Shown here piece after piece: positions 35,284 to 43,739 of a stretch of DNA of 64,000 nucleotides. This DNA is from CAYTAU01 sp964442075. GTDB taxonomy: Bacteria > Bacteroidota > Bacteroidia > Bacteroidales > CAYTAU01. The position numbers and the translations under genes are program-made. Below the pieces are notes generated by a model. It was not told the DNA's origin, did no database searches, and saw only the letters and a program-made list of their open reading frames with translations. Numbering within the stretch: position 1 is the first letter of the stretch; the number at the start of each line of letters is the position of its first letter. The stretch covers positions 120,338 to 184,337 of the forward strand of contig CAYTWH010000001.1 in the NCBI GenBank assembly GCA_964442075.1, in the 5' to 3' direction.

Positions 35284-35688
35284 TTATTTAAGATACTGGT
35301 AAACTTTTTTCGATTTCATTTTCCCTTTATTATCAAAAACAATCTTCTCAGTTTTAAATCCTGCTTTATATTTATATTCTATTGTCTTTTTTATTTTATT
35401 GCTTGGCAAATAATGAATTTCTTTTATTATGTCATTGTCTTCGTTATATGAATATTTTACTTTTGCATCTATTTTCTCATATTCATCATATAATATATCC
35501 TCAATAGTATTTCCATTTTCATCGAATTTCTTTTTCGATTCCATTAACTTTTTTTCTTTACCTGTTTTATAATCATATTTCCAAACTATTTTTGTTTTGA
35601 CACCTTTTTCTTTAATTTCCTTTCTTTTTTGTGCATTAACATTAAATGCAATAAATAAAAGAATTATTATTGTTGCTATTTGTTTCAT
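35284..35688 (-). CDS. Small secreted YD-like repeat protein
   Basis: 134-aa protein with signal peptide MKQIATIIILLFIAFNVNAQ. The mature part contains three or four short units like KKFDENGNTIEDILYDEYEK and VKYSYNEDNDIIKEIHYL, the same style of beta repeat as the large lipoprotein at 18761-20566 but less regular. It is probably periplasmic. It sits 26 bases before the VTC gene and 40 bases after the two-domain lipoprotein gene, so it is likely part of the same transcription unit. Function unknown. Confidence 0.7.
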   Translation of the reverse strand: MKQIATIIILLFIAFNVNAQKRKEIKEKGVKTKIVWKYDYKTGKEKKLMESKKKFDENGNTIEDILYDEYEKIDAKVKYSYNEDNDIIKEIHYLPSNKIKKTIEYKYKAGFKTEKIVFDNKGKMKSKKVYQYLK

Positions 35689-35728
35689 ATTTCAATCATT
35701 TTAGTCATTTTAAATTATTAATTCTTAT

Positions 35729-36469
35729 CTATTTTTTAATTATTATGTCGTCTAAAACAACATTCTGAAAATTTTCTGTAATTGTTACTTCTTTTATTAC
35801 CGGCTCTACTCCTGTTTGTTCTCCTCCACCATATGTTTTTGAATAAGCATAAACCTTATATGTTCCCAGTGGAAGATTTTCGAATTTGTAAGTGCCATCA
35901 TAATTTGTACTAACATCATCCATATAATAATCATTATTACCAAGAATTAGAAAAACATCTTCATCAGGTGCGTAATAATCACAGCCTGGTTTATATACTC
36001 CTTCCATAGTATAATCTTGCACATAAATTTTACCTGTAATTGTTGATGTTCCACTATTATTTCTTGTTGTAATTAACATTGTTATATCCTCAACAGCAAA
36101 CTCCTGTCCATTCTCTGTAATTTCAATTTCTTTTTCAACAGGTATCATGCTTGGGTAATGTGTTCCTGTAGAATCTTCAGAATAAACATAAATTGTGTAT
36201 TTACCTTTTCTTAAATAATCAAAACAATAAGTGCCATCGTGAAATGTTTCAACATCTTCGCCAACTACTGTTTCATCACCAAATACAATGTAAACATCTT
36301 CGCCCTGCGCATAATAAGTATTTTTTAAAACAGAAAAATCATAATTATATTCTTCTATTTTAATTTTTCCTGATACGCTGGCAGTGCCTCCTTTCCCCTC
36401 TCCTTTTGTGCATGAACTAATAAATGCAGCAAGAAAAAATACAATAATTAATAATCTAAATAATTTCAT
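35729..36469 (-). CDS. Lipoprotein with two carboxypeptidase-regulatory-like domains
   Basis: 246-aa lipoprotein. The start at 36469 gives MKLFRLLIIVFFLAAFISSC with lipobox Cys20; the Met at 36499 is rejected. Two similar domains follow: VSGKIKIEEYNYDFSVLKNT to about residue 130, then ITGKIYVQDYTMEGVYKPGC to the end. Each has the pattern of a G-K start, DVETFHDGTYCFDYLRKGKY or DVSTNYDGTYKFENLPLGTY, and a final EITENGQ or TITENFQ strand, as in CarboxypepD_reg beta-sandwiches. Internal duplication is evident. It lies 44 bases downstream of the CotH gene. Confidence 0.8.
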   Translation of the reverse strand: MKLFRLLIIVFFLAAFISSCTKGEGKGGTASVSGKIKIEEYNYDFSVLKNTYYAQGEDVYIVFGDETVVGEDVETFHDGTYCFDYLRKGKYTIYVYSEDSTGTHYPSMIPVEKEIEITENGQEFAVEDITMLITTRNNSGTSTITGKIYVQDYTMEGVYKPGCDYYAPDEDVFLILGNNDYYMDDVSTNYDGTYKFENLPLGTYKVYAYSKTYGGGEQTGVEPVIKEVTITENFQNVVLDDIIIKK

Positions 36470-36513
36470 AATAAATTGTTTGATTTTAAAATAACTCACA
36501 AAAGTAAATATTA

Positions 36514-38802
36514 CTACTTGTTAATAATAAATTTATTGGCAAAATTTCCGATTCTTAATATATACACACCATTAGACAAATCCCCTAACGGAATTTCCAC
36601 TTTATTCAATTTGGTATTAAATGGCTGTTCAATTAATTTTTGCATTACAATATTATATACTTCAATATTTTTGTTGCTATCTTTTAATGTTGAAGAATAT
36701 TCAATATATAAATTATCTGAAGCCGGATTTGGATATATTTTTATATGATCTGAATAATTTATTGATTCTATGCTGTTATCAAATTCAGAATTTGTTGTTG
36801 CAAATGTAGGCGGCATAAAAATAAAGCTTCCCGTACCGTTTGGGAATCTGCCATAAGTAGTATCTGCAAATTGCTGTATAAATGAGATGCTGTCAATTAC
36901 ATCGCCAAAATAATTCGACAATATTACCGCTTCGCCTGATGCCGACAATTTAAAACTTGTATGTACTCCTGTTTGTTCTGGGTCGCTATCTGTCCATACA
37001 ATAAAAAAGTCATTAGAATTAATTGTTGTATCGGGGAAAGCCCACTTTAATTTATTATCAAATTTATCTGATAAATACAATCCATATAATAATATATTAT
37101 GATCGCTTGTATTATATAACTCTACCCAATCATCAAATTCTCCAATCTCATCTGCCTGTGTATTAGTATTTGATGCCATTATTTCATTAATTACAATATC
37201 TCCTGCATTTATAATTTCACCGGCAATTACATAAGTATAAAACTCATATTCTGCTCTTGCAGGAGAAAATATTCCTGCTTCAGCATTCTCGGCATAAACA
37301 TAATAGTTCACAACTGTAGTGGGCTCAAAATCGGGTATCATTGCTCCATAAATACCATCTCCTGAACTTCCGTCATTATGATTTCCATCATCATACATTT
37401 CATATCTTCCAAAAGAAGCATATTCTTCTGTTCTATATTGTAAGCATACTTGTGTAGTATTTGATACTTGTGCTGTAATCCAAACAGAATCAATAAATGT
37501 AGGGTTTGAAACAGATTGTTGAATATTTGTTAGTGTTGGAGCATTAAGCAATACATCAGCTTGCGTTTGTAAAAATGTATAACGATTATCCATTAAAACA
37601 TTAATACCCGGTATTATTCCAATATTTTGATCTAAACTTATTTGGAAATCAGAATAAGGAAAAAGCTTTTTGGGATCATTATCCACATAAGTATCAATTA
37701 ATGTTTGTAACTCAACGGCTCTTGTTTTCATTGCATTGTTTGATAAAAGCTCTTCAATATAAGTTCTGAAATGTGCCATATATCTTTTACTGTAATCATC
37801 AATACTAAATAGTTTATTAATGAGTGGTCTTAATGTATCATTTTTATTATAAAAAGGGTGTAAACTAATTAATTGTCCAAGGTTCATTCCTTGAGTAAAA
37901 ACACCAAAATTTTCATTTAAATCCCATATTATATTATTAAATACTCCATAGCTATTTTCGTAAACATAAAAATTATGTCCTGAACCGGTATAACTATCCA
38001 TATTTGCAAATACATTATTGAAAACTAACATCCATAAGGTACGGTCTATATCAAGAACCTGATTTACACTTGATGGATTATTATTTAATTCCAAAATCAT
38101 ATTCATCAATTGATACCAAGCTATTTCCGAGTCTGATTTATTTTCATAATAATTCTTATAACATGCGGTATCGTTACCTGTTTCTATTAATGCGGTTGCC
38201 ATTCCGGGAATTACTATGCAGCCCGGAGGAGGAAGTGGTGGTGGTCCACCAAACGATACAGGATCGCATTTAAAAAAACTATTATAATCAGAACCAAAAT
38301 GATTTTCTACAAAATCTTTGTTAACAGATTCGGTATTTGCATATAAACCCCTCTGAATGCCATCAGTATATACAACTAAAAAATTTGCCTGACTAGCGGG
38401 CATATAATTACGCAATATTTCAAAAGATAAAACCTCACGAATAAAAGACGGGTCTTTAAACATGTTTGAAAGCTTTAATGTTGTATATCCCCATAGATAT
38501 TGATCTATAACATAGTCAATTGAAATATTAAATGGTCTTTTATCGCCTGTGTTTGTAAAATTTAATGAACTATTCCCTTTAAATCTTACACCAACACTAT
38601 CATATACTTCGCCGTTAATTGTAAGTGTTGCAAGCACTCTGTCATCCATATCATTATCATAGTAATATTCAAGAGTTGTTTCCCATGCAGGGTCAATAAA
38701 ATCAAGATAAATTGTTCTTACAGAATCTACATTGTATAAATCCTGACCAAAAAGATTTAGCGTACACAATATAAAAATCAATAGAGCTAATATGGTTTTC
38801 AT
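36514..38802 (-). CDS. CotH-kinase-like protein with lamin-tail domain and T9SS sorting signal
   Basis: 762-aa secreted protein. The start at 38802 (MKTILALLIFILCTLNLFGQ) gives a signal peptide; the longer frame to 38931 adds 43 unsupported residues. A CotH domain spans about 50-440, with VRFKGNSSLNF, LSNMFKDPSFIREVLSFEIL and the kinase-like WDLNENFGVF. Then come an Ig-like segment, a lamin-tail domain (INEIMASNTNTQADEIGEFD to FKLSASGEAVILSN) and a type IX sorting domain (IKIYPNPASDNLYIEYSS, ending in NGVYILRIGNFANKFIINK). CotH proteins phosphorylate exported proteins. Surface location is expected. It starts the VTC cluster. Confidence 0.88.
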   Translation of the reverse strand: MKTILALLIFILCTLNLFGQDLYNVDSVRTIYLDFIDPAWETTLEYYYDNDMDDRVLATLTINGEVYDSVGVRFKGNSSLNFTNTGDKRPFNISIDYVIDQYLWGYTTLKLSNMFKDPSFIREVLSFEILRNYMPASQANFLVVYTDGIQRGLYANTESVNKDFVENHFGSDYNSFFKCDPVSFGGPPPLPPPGCIVIPGMATALIETGNDTACYKNYYENKSDSEIAWYQLMNMILELNNNPSSVNQVLDIDRTLWMLVFNNVFANMDSYTGSGHNFYVYENSYGVFNNIIWDLNENFGVFTQGMNLGQLISLHPFYNKNDTLRPLINKLFSIDDYSKRYMAHFRTYIEELLSNNAMKTRAVELQTLIDTYVDNDPKKLFPYSDFQISLDQNIGIIPGINVLMDNRYTFLQTQADVLLNAPTLTNIQQSVSNPTFIDSVWITAQVSNTTQVCLQYRTEEYASFGRYEMYDDGNHNDGSSGDGIYGAMIPDFEPTTVVNYYVYAENAEAGIFSPARAEYEFYTYVIAGEIINAGDIVINEIMASNTNTQADEIGEFDDWVELYNTSDHNILLYGLYLSDKFDNKLKWAFPDTTINSNDFFIVWTDSDPEQTGVHTSFKLSASGEAVILSNYFGDVIDSISFIQQFADTTYGRFPNGTGSFIFMPPTFATTNSEFDNSIESINYSDHIKIYPNPASDNLYIEYSSTLKDSNKNIEVYNIVMQKLIEQPFNTKLNKVEIPLGDLSNGVYILRIGNFANKFIINK

Positions 38803-38960
38803 AGGTGCGAAATTTAAATTTTTAATTATAATATGTATTTTCCCATTCAATTTCTTTGTAAAAATAAATAATAAATAATTCAAAGATGTTATAATTTTTC
38901 GTAAAAAAGTTATGAAATTTATTTTTTTCATACTCTTTAGCCTGTTTCCCGAAAATATTG

Positions 38961-38968
38961 TAATTTTG
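38961..38968 (+). promoter_or_regulatory. -7 box for the glycan block
   Basis: TAATTTTG, 23 bases upstream of the ATG at 38992. Confidence 0.45.
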
Positions 38969-38991
38969 ATGATTAATATAGAAGATAGATA

Positions 38992-39906
38992 ATGATAGAT
39001 AAAAAAGTACTTATAAGCGGTTGCGGTGGGATGCTAGGCAAGGCTGTCTACAAAGAATTCACATCAAGCTATTCAAACGTGTTAGCCACTGATATTGATT
39101 TAAATGAAGATTGGCTTAAACAAATGGATGTTAGAGATATTAAGGAATGCGAGCAAGTTTTTAATAATTACAAACCCGATATTGTATTGCATCTAGCAGC
39201 CTTAACAGACCTTGAATATTGCGAACTAAATGAAGAAGATGCATGGAAAACCAATGCACTAGGAACAGAAAATATTACTATTCTGGCAAATAAGCATAAA
39301 TGCAAACTAATTTATATCAGCACAGCCGGTATTTTTGACGGCAAAAAAGAGTATTTTAATGACTTTGATTTACCAAATCCACTTAGTATTTATGCTAAAT
39401 CTAAGTATCACGGAGAATTATTTGTTCAACAAAACTCAAGGGAATATTATATTTTTAGAGCAGGATGGATGATGGGCGGTGGAATAGAAAAAGATAAAAA
39501 GTTTATTGGTAAAATATTTAAACAATTATTATCTGGTAAAAAAGAATTATTTGTTGTTGATGATAAATTAGGAACACCAACTTATACGAAAAATTTTGCA
39601 AAAGGTATAATAAATGTAATTGACAGCGGATACTATGGGCTTTATAATCAGGTTTGTAAAGGTAGTTGCTCACGACTTGATGTTGCAAGACAATTTATTA
39701 AAGACATTGGTTTAGAAAATGAGATTAAAATAACTATAGTTAGTTCCGATTATTTTGCAAAAGATTATTTTGCCCCACGACCATATTCTGAAAAACTTGT
39801 AAACCTTAAATTAAACAGTCGCAATATTAATTACATGGACCACTGGGAAAAATGCTTAAAAGAATATTCTGTTGAATTTAAAGATTATTTAGAAAAAGCT
39901 AAATAA
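38992..39906 (+). CDS. RmlD-like NAD-dependent sugar reductase/epimerase
   Basis: 304-aa extended short-chain dehydrogenase. The nucleotide motif is GCGGMLGKAVYKEF, followed by VLHLAALTDLEYCELNEEDA, the catalytic triad around YISTAGIF and YAKSKYHGE, and an RmlD-type end (GTPTYTKNFAKGIINVIDSG). RmlD makes dTDP-L-rhamnose, but rmlABC are not in the window, so another nucleotide sugar is possible. It heads a plus-strand block with two glycosyltransferases and gmhA. Confidence 0.82.
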   Translation: MIDKKVLISGCGGMLGKAVYKEFTSSYSNVLATDIDLNEDWLKQMDVRDIKECEQVFNNYKPDIVLHLAALTDLEYCELNEEDAWKTNALGTENITILANKHKCKLIYISTAGIFDGKKEYFNDFDLPNPLSIYAKSKYHGELFVQQNSREYYIFRAGWMMGGGIEKDKKFIGKIFKQLLSGKKELFVVDDKLGTPTYTKNFAKGIINVIDSGYYGLYNQVCKGSCSRLDVARQFIKDIGLENEIKITIVSSDYFAKDYFAPRPYSEKLVNLKLNSRNINYMDHWEKCLKEYSVEFKDYLEKAK

Positions 39907-39924
39907 GTGTAATTTTACATTCTT

Positions 39925-40833
39925 ATGGATCTCCAAATTTCGATAGTAATCTGTGCCTATAACAGAGCCAATTTTGTTGTAAAAGGCTTAACAAGTTTAT
40001 ATAATCAAACTGCAGATAAATCCTTATTCGAAGTCATAGTAATTGATAATAATTCAAAAGACAATACTAAAGAAGTTTGTTACGATTTTTTTAATAGCCA
40101 CCCAAATTTAAAGTCAAAATACGTTCTCGAAAAAAACCAAGGACTTTCCTTTGCTCGTAATAAAGGCATTGAAATGGCTTCAGCCGCTATTATTGCATTT
40201 ATTGATGACGATGCAACAGCAAGAGAAGATTATGTAGAAAATTTGATAACAGCTTTCAAAAACAATCCGGAATATGGAGCATTGGGAGGAAAAGTAAATC
40301 CGGTTTATGAAAGTGGTATAGAGCCTGTTTGGATGAGTAAATATATTTTTGGGATTGTCGCAAAAGTCGATTATGGAGATAAGGAAAAAGATTTTACAAA
40401 AAAATTTCCAACAGGTTGTAATATGGCTTTCAGGAAAAATTTGTTTGAAAAATATGGAGGTTTTAACACTGATCTAGTTTACAGAGGAGATGACAAATTT
40501 GTATTTATAAATTTAAAATCGAATAAAATTAAAATACTTTATGCTCCAAGTGTGTATGTAAATCATTTTATAGATAATTATAGAATAGAACCAGATCATA
40601 TTGACAAAATTAGCAGAACAATTGGAACCAGTGAAAAACTCAGATTACAAAACAAAGGTTTTACAGCACGCTTATCAAAATCAATTGAATATTGGTATAA
40701 GTTTACAGGAGCATTAATATTATTTGTGTTATTTACATTAAAAGGGCAATATCCAAAAGGTAAATATGCTGTAAAAATTATTTGGCAAACAATTATTGGT
40801 TTTTATTCCACTAAAAATTTTGCGAGACTATAG
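39925..40833 (+). CDS. Glycosyltransferase family 2
   Basis: 302-aa GT-A enzyme. It begins ISIVICAYNRANFVVKGLTS, and the sugar-nucleotide/metal motif is IIAFIDDDATAREDYVENLI. NMAFRKNLFEKYGGFNTDLV with YRGDDKFVFINLKS supplies the acceptor-side acid. A hydrophobic C-terminal helix (FTGALILFVLFTLKG) may attach it to the membrane. It probably adds a sugar to a surface polysaccharide or lipid-linked glycan; donor and acceptor are unknown. It is 18 bases downstream of the reductase gene. Confidence 0.88.
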   Translation: MDLQISIVICAYNRANFVVKGLTSLYNQTADKSLFEVIVIDNNSKDNTKEVCYDFFNSHPNLKSKYVLEKNQGLSFARNKGIEMASAAIIAFIDDDATAREDYVENLITAFKNNPEYGALGGKVNPVYESGIEPVWMSKYIFGIVAKVDYGDKEKDFTKKFPTGCNMAFRKNLFEKYGGFNTDLVYRGDDKFVFINLKSNKIKILYAPSVYVNHFIDNYRIEPDHIDKISRTIGTSEKLRLQNKGFTARLSKSIEYWYKFTGALILFVLFTLKGQYPKGKYAVKIIWQTIIGFYSTKNFARL

Positions 40834-40858
40834 CATCTTTTATACAAATAAATTTTTA

Positions 40859-40866
40859 TAATTTTG
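40859..40866 (+). promoter_or_regulatory. -7 box upstream of the family-4 glycosyltransferase
   Basis: TAATTTTG lies 22 bases before the TTG start at 40889, giving an internal promoter within the glycan block. Confidence 0.45.
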
Positions 40867-40888
40867 CATCTAATAAAATTGATATAAT

Positions 40889-42052
40889 TTGACTAATAAT
40901 AAAACAAATACATTGAAAATTATTAGTATTGGACCTGCTTATCCTCTAAGAGGTGGAATATCAAATTTTAATGTTGCATTATCGTGTGCTTTTAATAATA
41001 ATGATAATAATGTTTGTAAAATATTTTCATTCTCATTACAATATCCAAAATTTCTTTTTCCGGGAAAAACGCAATTTGAAGATGGAAAACCACCAAAGAA
41101 TATTGAAATAATTTCAAAAATTAATTCTATTAATCCATTTTCATGGTTTAAAGTTGCACGCTTAATTAAAAAAGAAAACCCTGACCTTGTAATAGTTCAT
41201 TACTGGATGCCATTTATGGCACCATCTTTAGGGACTATCATTAGAAAAATAAGGAAAAAGAATAAAACAAAGATTATTGCTATAACTCACAATGTTATAC
41301 CTCATGAAAAAAGAATGGGCGATAAAATGCTGACAAAGTATTTTCTTAAATCATGTGATGCCTACATTGCTCTTGCTAAATCTGTTGAAAACGATATTGG
41401 GAAATTTATTGATAATCCTGTTTCTGCATTTAATCCACATCCGATTTATGATATTTTTGGAGAGAATATTCCCAAAGCTCAAGCTAGAGAATTCTTGAAA
41501 TTAAAAGAGAATGATAAAATAATATTGTTTTTTGGCTTAATCAGAGATTACAAAGGCTTGGACCTTTTATTGAATGCACTGGGAAACAACAATCTTAAAG
41601 AATTAAATATAAAACTATTAGTGGCAGGAGAATTTTATGAGGATAGGTCAAAATATGAAAAATTAATAGATTCTTTGAATATTGGTAATAATGTAATTCT
41701 TGTAGATAAATATATTCCCGGCGAAGAAGTAAAATACTATTTTTCTGCTGCCGATCTAATTGCACAAACTTATAAAACTGCTACTCAAAGTGGTGTTACA
41801 CAAATTGGCTATCATTTTAACAAACCAATGCTTGTAACAAATGTTGGTGGCTTGGCTGAAATAATACCCGATAAAAAAGTTGGTTACGTTGTTGAACCTA
41901 ACTCCAATGCAATTGCAGAAGCAATTGTAGATTTTTACAAAAATAACCGAGAAGAAGAATTTAGCATAAATGCTTCTATTGAAAAAAAGAAATATTCATG
42001 GGAAAATATGATAGATACAATTATTGAGTTATTTAATAACATTAAAGATTAA
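40889..42052 (+). CDS. Glycosyltransferase family 4/1, TTG start
   Basis: 387-aa GT-B enzyme. No ATG precedes the conserved N-terminus (IISIGPAYPLRGGISNFNVA); an in-frame TGA stands at 40880-40882, so translation begins at TTG 40889 or TTG 40913. The N-lobe ends with AITHNVIPHEKRMGDKMLTK. The C-lobe has ILFFGLIRDYKGLDLLLNAL, FSAADLIAQTYKTATQSGVT and KPMLVTNVGGLAEIIPDKKV, a typical donor site. Role in surface glycan assembly is inferred from its neighbours. The gene ends 4 bases before gmhA. Confidence 0.87.
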   Translation: MTNNKTNTLKIISIGPAYPLRGGISNFNVALSCAFNNNDNNVCKIFSFSLQYPKFLFPGKTQFEDGKPPKNIEIISKINSINPFSWFKVARLIKKENPDLVIVHYWMPFMAPSLGTIIRKIRKKNKTKIIAITHNVIPHEKRMGDKMLTKYFLKSCDAYIALAKSVENDIGKFIDNPVSAFNPHPIYDIFGENIPKAQAREFLKLKENDKIILFFGLIRDYKGLDLLLNALGNNNLKELNIKLLVAGEFYEDRSKYEKLIDSLNIGNNVILVDKYIPGEEVKYYFSAADLIAQTYKTATQSGVTQIGYHFNKPMLVTNVGGLAEIIPDKKVGYVVEPNSNAIAEAIVDFYKNNREEEFSINASIEKKKYSWENMIDTIIELFNNIKD

Positions 42053-42056
42053 TTTC

Positions 42057-42629
42057 ATGATAAAAACAGTTATAAAAGATTCGATTAAGCTAAAAGAATT
42101 GATATTGAATGATGAAAAACTGATAAACTCAATTCAAAAAGCAAGTGATCTGATAGTTGAATGCTATAAAAACAAAAATAAAGTACTATTATGTGGTAAT
42201 GGTGGCAGTGCAGCCGATGCACAACATATTGCATCTGAACTATCGGGGCGTTTTTACTTAGATCGTCTTTCACTACCGGCAGAAGCAATGCACGTTAATA
42301 CTTCATATTTAACAGCTGTATCTAATGACTATTCTTTTGATATGGTTTACTCAAGATATTTGCAAGGTATTGGAAAAGATGGCGATGTACTAATCGGAAT
42401 ATCTACTTCCGGGAATTCGGAAAATATTTTACAAGCTTTAAAACAAGCAAAAAAAATAAATATAAGCACAATTTCAATGACAGGAAAAACAGGTGGTAAG
42501 ATGAAAGAATTTTCTGATATTCTTATAAATATTCCTTCATTAGATACTCCAAGAATTCAAGAATCGCATATCTTAATCGGTCATATTATTTGCGAACAAG
42601 TAGAGAACAGATTATTTGGTAAGGCATAA
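42057..42629 (+). CDS. gmhA: Phosphoheptose isomerase GmhA (SIS domain)
   Basis: 190-aa enzyme converting sedoheptulose 7-phosphate to D-glycero-D-manno-heptose 7-phosphate, the first step of ADP-heptose synthesis for lipopolysaccharide core. The start at 42057 follows the upstream stop by 4 bases; an earlier Met at 42024 overlaps it. The SIS motif LLCGNGGSAADAQHIASELS and GISTSGNSENILQALKQAKK are intact, as are His and Glu in ESHILIGHIICEQVE. HldE and GmhB homologues are not in the window. A terminator follows at once. Confidence 0.92.
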   Translation: MIKTVIKDSIKLKELILNDEKLINSIQKASDLIVECYKNKNKVLLCGNGGSAADAQHIASELSGRFYLDRLSLPAEAMHVNTSYLTAVSNDYSFDMVYSRYLQGIGKDGDVLIGISTSGNSENILQALKQAKKINISTISMTGKTGGKMKEFSDILINIPSLDTPRIQESHILIGHIICEQVENRLFGKA

Positions 42630-42632
42630 AAA

Positions 42633-42660
42633 AAACCTGACAGGAAATACTATCAGGTTT
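42633..42660. terminator. Bidirectional terminator AAACCTGA / TCAGGTTT
   Basis: An 8-bp perfect stem with a 12-base loop, A-run on the left and T-rich on the right. It separates gmhA (plus) from the convergent lipoprotein gene (minus). Confidence 0.75.
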
Positions 42661-42680
42661 ATATATGTATAATTAAAAGA

Positions 42681-43382
42681 CTAATTAGCAGCAGCAGCTT
42701 CTGTTACTAAATCTGTTAATGATTTTACTCTTTTATTCCAAACAACTGTAAGTTTTGAAAAATTTCCAGGATTAACACCAGACCATGAAACATAATTTCC
42801 ATACTGATCTTTAATATTATATGCAGGTTGAGTCTTTTCATCAAATGTCCATGTCATAACTTCCGGATTATCATCATTAACAAGGACATTAACATCCATA
42901 AATTTATGATAAATTACAGCTTCCATTAGTCCTGGAGGATTTACACCAATCATTTCAAGAATTGTAGTTAATGATTCCATTGTTAAAAACTTCATTTTAA
43001 TCTCAACCGTAAACCTTTCTACAACCTCATTTTTAATCATAAAAAATTCACCTTCGGTTAATTTCATATCAGCATAACAAAAAGCTTCATCAAGTGTACT
43101 CATAAATTTCACAAAGTCGCTTTTTCCATAAACAATGTACATGAATAAAGGTCCACAAGTGGAATTAACAGAATTGTTATCATCTAAATGAATAAATGAT
43201 GGGAATATATTTGTTACTCTGTCTGTTATTAAACTATCATCCTGATCATAAGCTTCTGTAAGTTGCCAAACACCTTGCATAAGATCATTTGTTGGAGTTG
43301 GTTTATCAACAGGTTCACATGATGATAAAATAAATATTGCTGCTAAAGTAAATAACGAAATTCTTGTAATTATTTTTTTCAT
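42681..43382 (-). CDS. Lipoprotein of unknown function
   Basis: 233-aa lipoprotein with signal MKKIITRISLFTLAAIFILS and lipobox SSCEP. The mature part starts with LMQGVWQLTEAYDQDD, as in lipocalin-like Bacteroidota lipoproteins, and later has VMTWTFDEKTQPAYNIKDQY, but I recognise no named family. It is monocistronic, with a -7 box TATTTTTG at 43411-43418 on the minus strand and a terminator at its 3' end. Confidence 0.7.
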   Translation of the reverse strand: MKKIITRISLFTLAAIFILSSCEPVDKPTPTNDLMQGVWQLTEAYDQDDSLITDRVTNIFPSFIHLDDNNSVNSTCGPLFMYIVYGKSDFVKFMSTLDEAFCYADMKLTEGEFFMIKNEVVERFTVEIKMKFLTMESLTTILEMIGVNPPGLMEAVIYHKFMDVNVLVNDDNPEVMTWTFDEKTQPAYNIKDQYGNYVSWSGVNPGNFSKLTVVWNKRVKSLTDLVTEAAAAN

Positions 43383-43410
43383 AGTATAAAAGTTTAAATA
43401 TTAATTAATA

Positions 43411-43418
43411 CAAAAATA
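43411..43418 (-). promoter_or_regulatory. -7 box for the lipoprotein gene at 42681
   Basis: The minus strand reads TATTTTTG, 28 bases upstream of the ATG at 43382. The rest of 43419-43590 shows nothing recognisable. Confidence 0.45.
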
Positions 43419-43594
43419 TATATAAAATAAGAGTTTTAAAAATTTTAATTCAAATTTTAATGGAAATTTTTTACAATTTTATCAAATATGGGGTTTTCAA
43501 AAACAATGCCAAATATTTATTTGCAACTATTCTGTTCACTTTAAAATTAGTGTCTGTCAACTTAGTAGATGACAAAATATACTAAAAAACCATT

Positions 43595-43739
43595 AGTTGC
43601 CACGTTCTTTAGGGCGTGGGCAAGTAACATTAATAAAAAAAGAAGTCGCAATTTTTTGCAATTAAAATTACAAAAAATTGCGACTTCCTTTTGAGAAAAT
43701 TCACATTATTATCTACGCCCTAAAAAGGACATGGCAACT
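43595..43739. repeat. Nested inverted-repeat element, 145 bp
   Basis: The outer arms are AGTTGCCACGTTCTTTAGGG plus CGT (43595-43617) and the inverted 43715-43739, ending in CATGGCAACT, matching except for a few bases. The left arm can also fold on itself (TTGCCACG with CGTGGGCAA). An inner hairpin (43642-43687) has a perfect 17-bp stem starting GAAGTCGCAATTTTTTG. The element abuts the lon stop codon. It fills most of a 356-base gap without a gene. Confidence 0.85.
43642..43687. terminator. Strong hairpin, probable lon terminator
   Basis: Perfect 17-bp stem (43642-43658 with 43671-43687) around a 12-base AT-only loop, located 50 bases past the lon stop. The stem contains long A and T runs, so either strand could terminate there. 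Confidence 0.6.

Noticed and set aside
39925..40833. Separate operator or riboswitch before the glycan genes
   Set aside because: The 18-base gap holds no structure. No known riboswitch fold could be recognised anywhere in the window.
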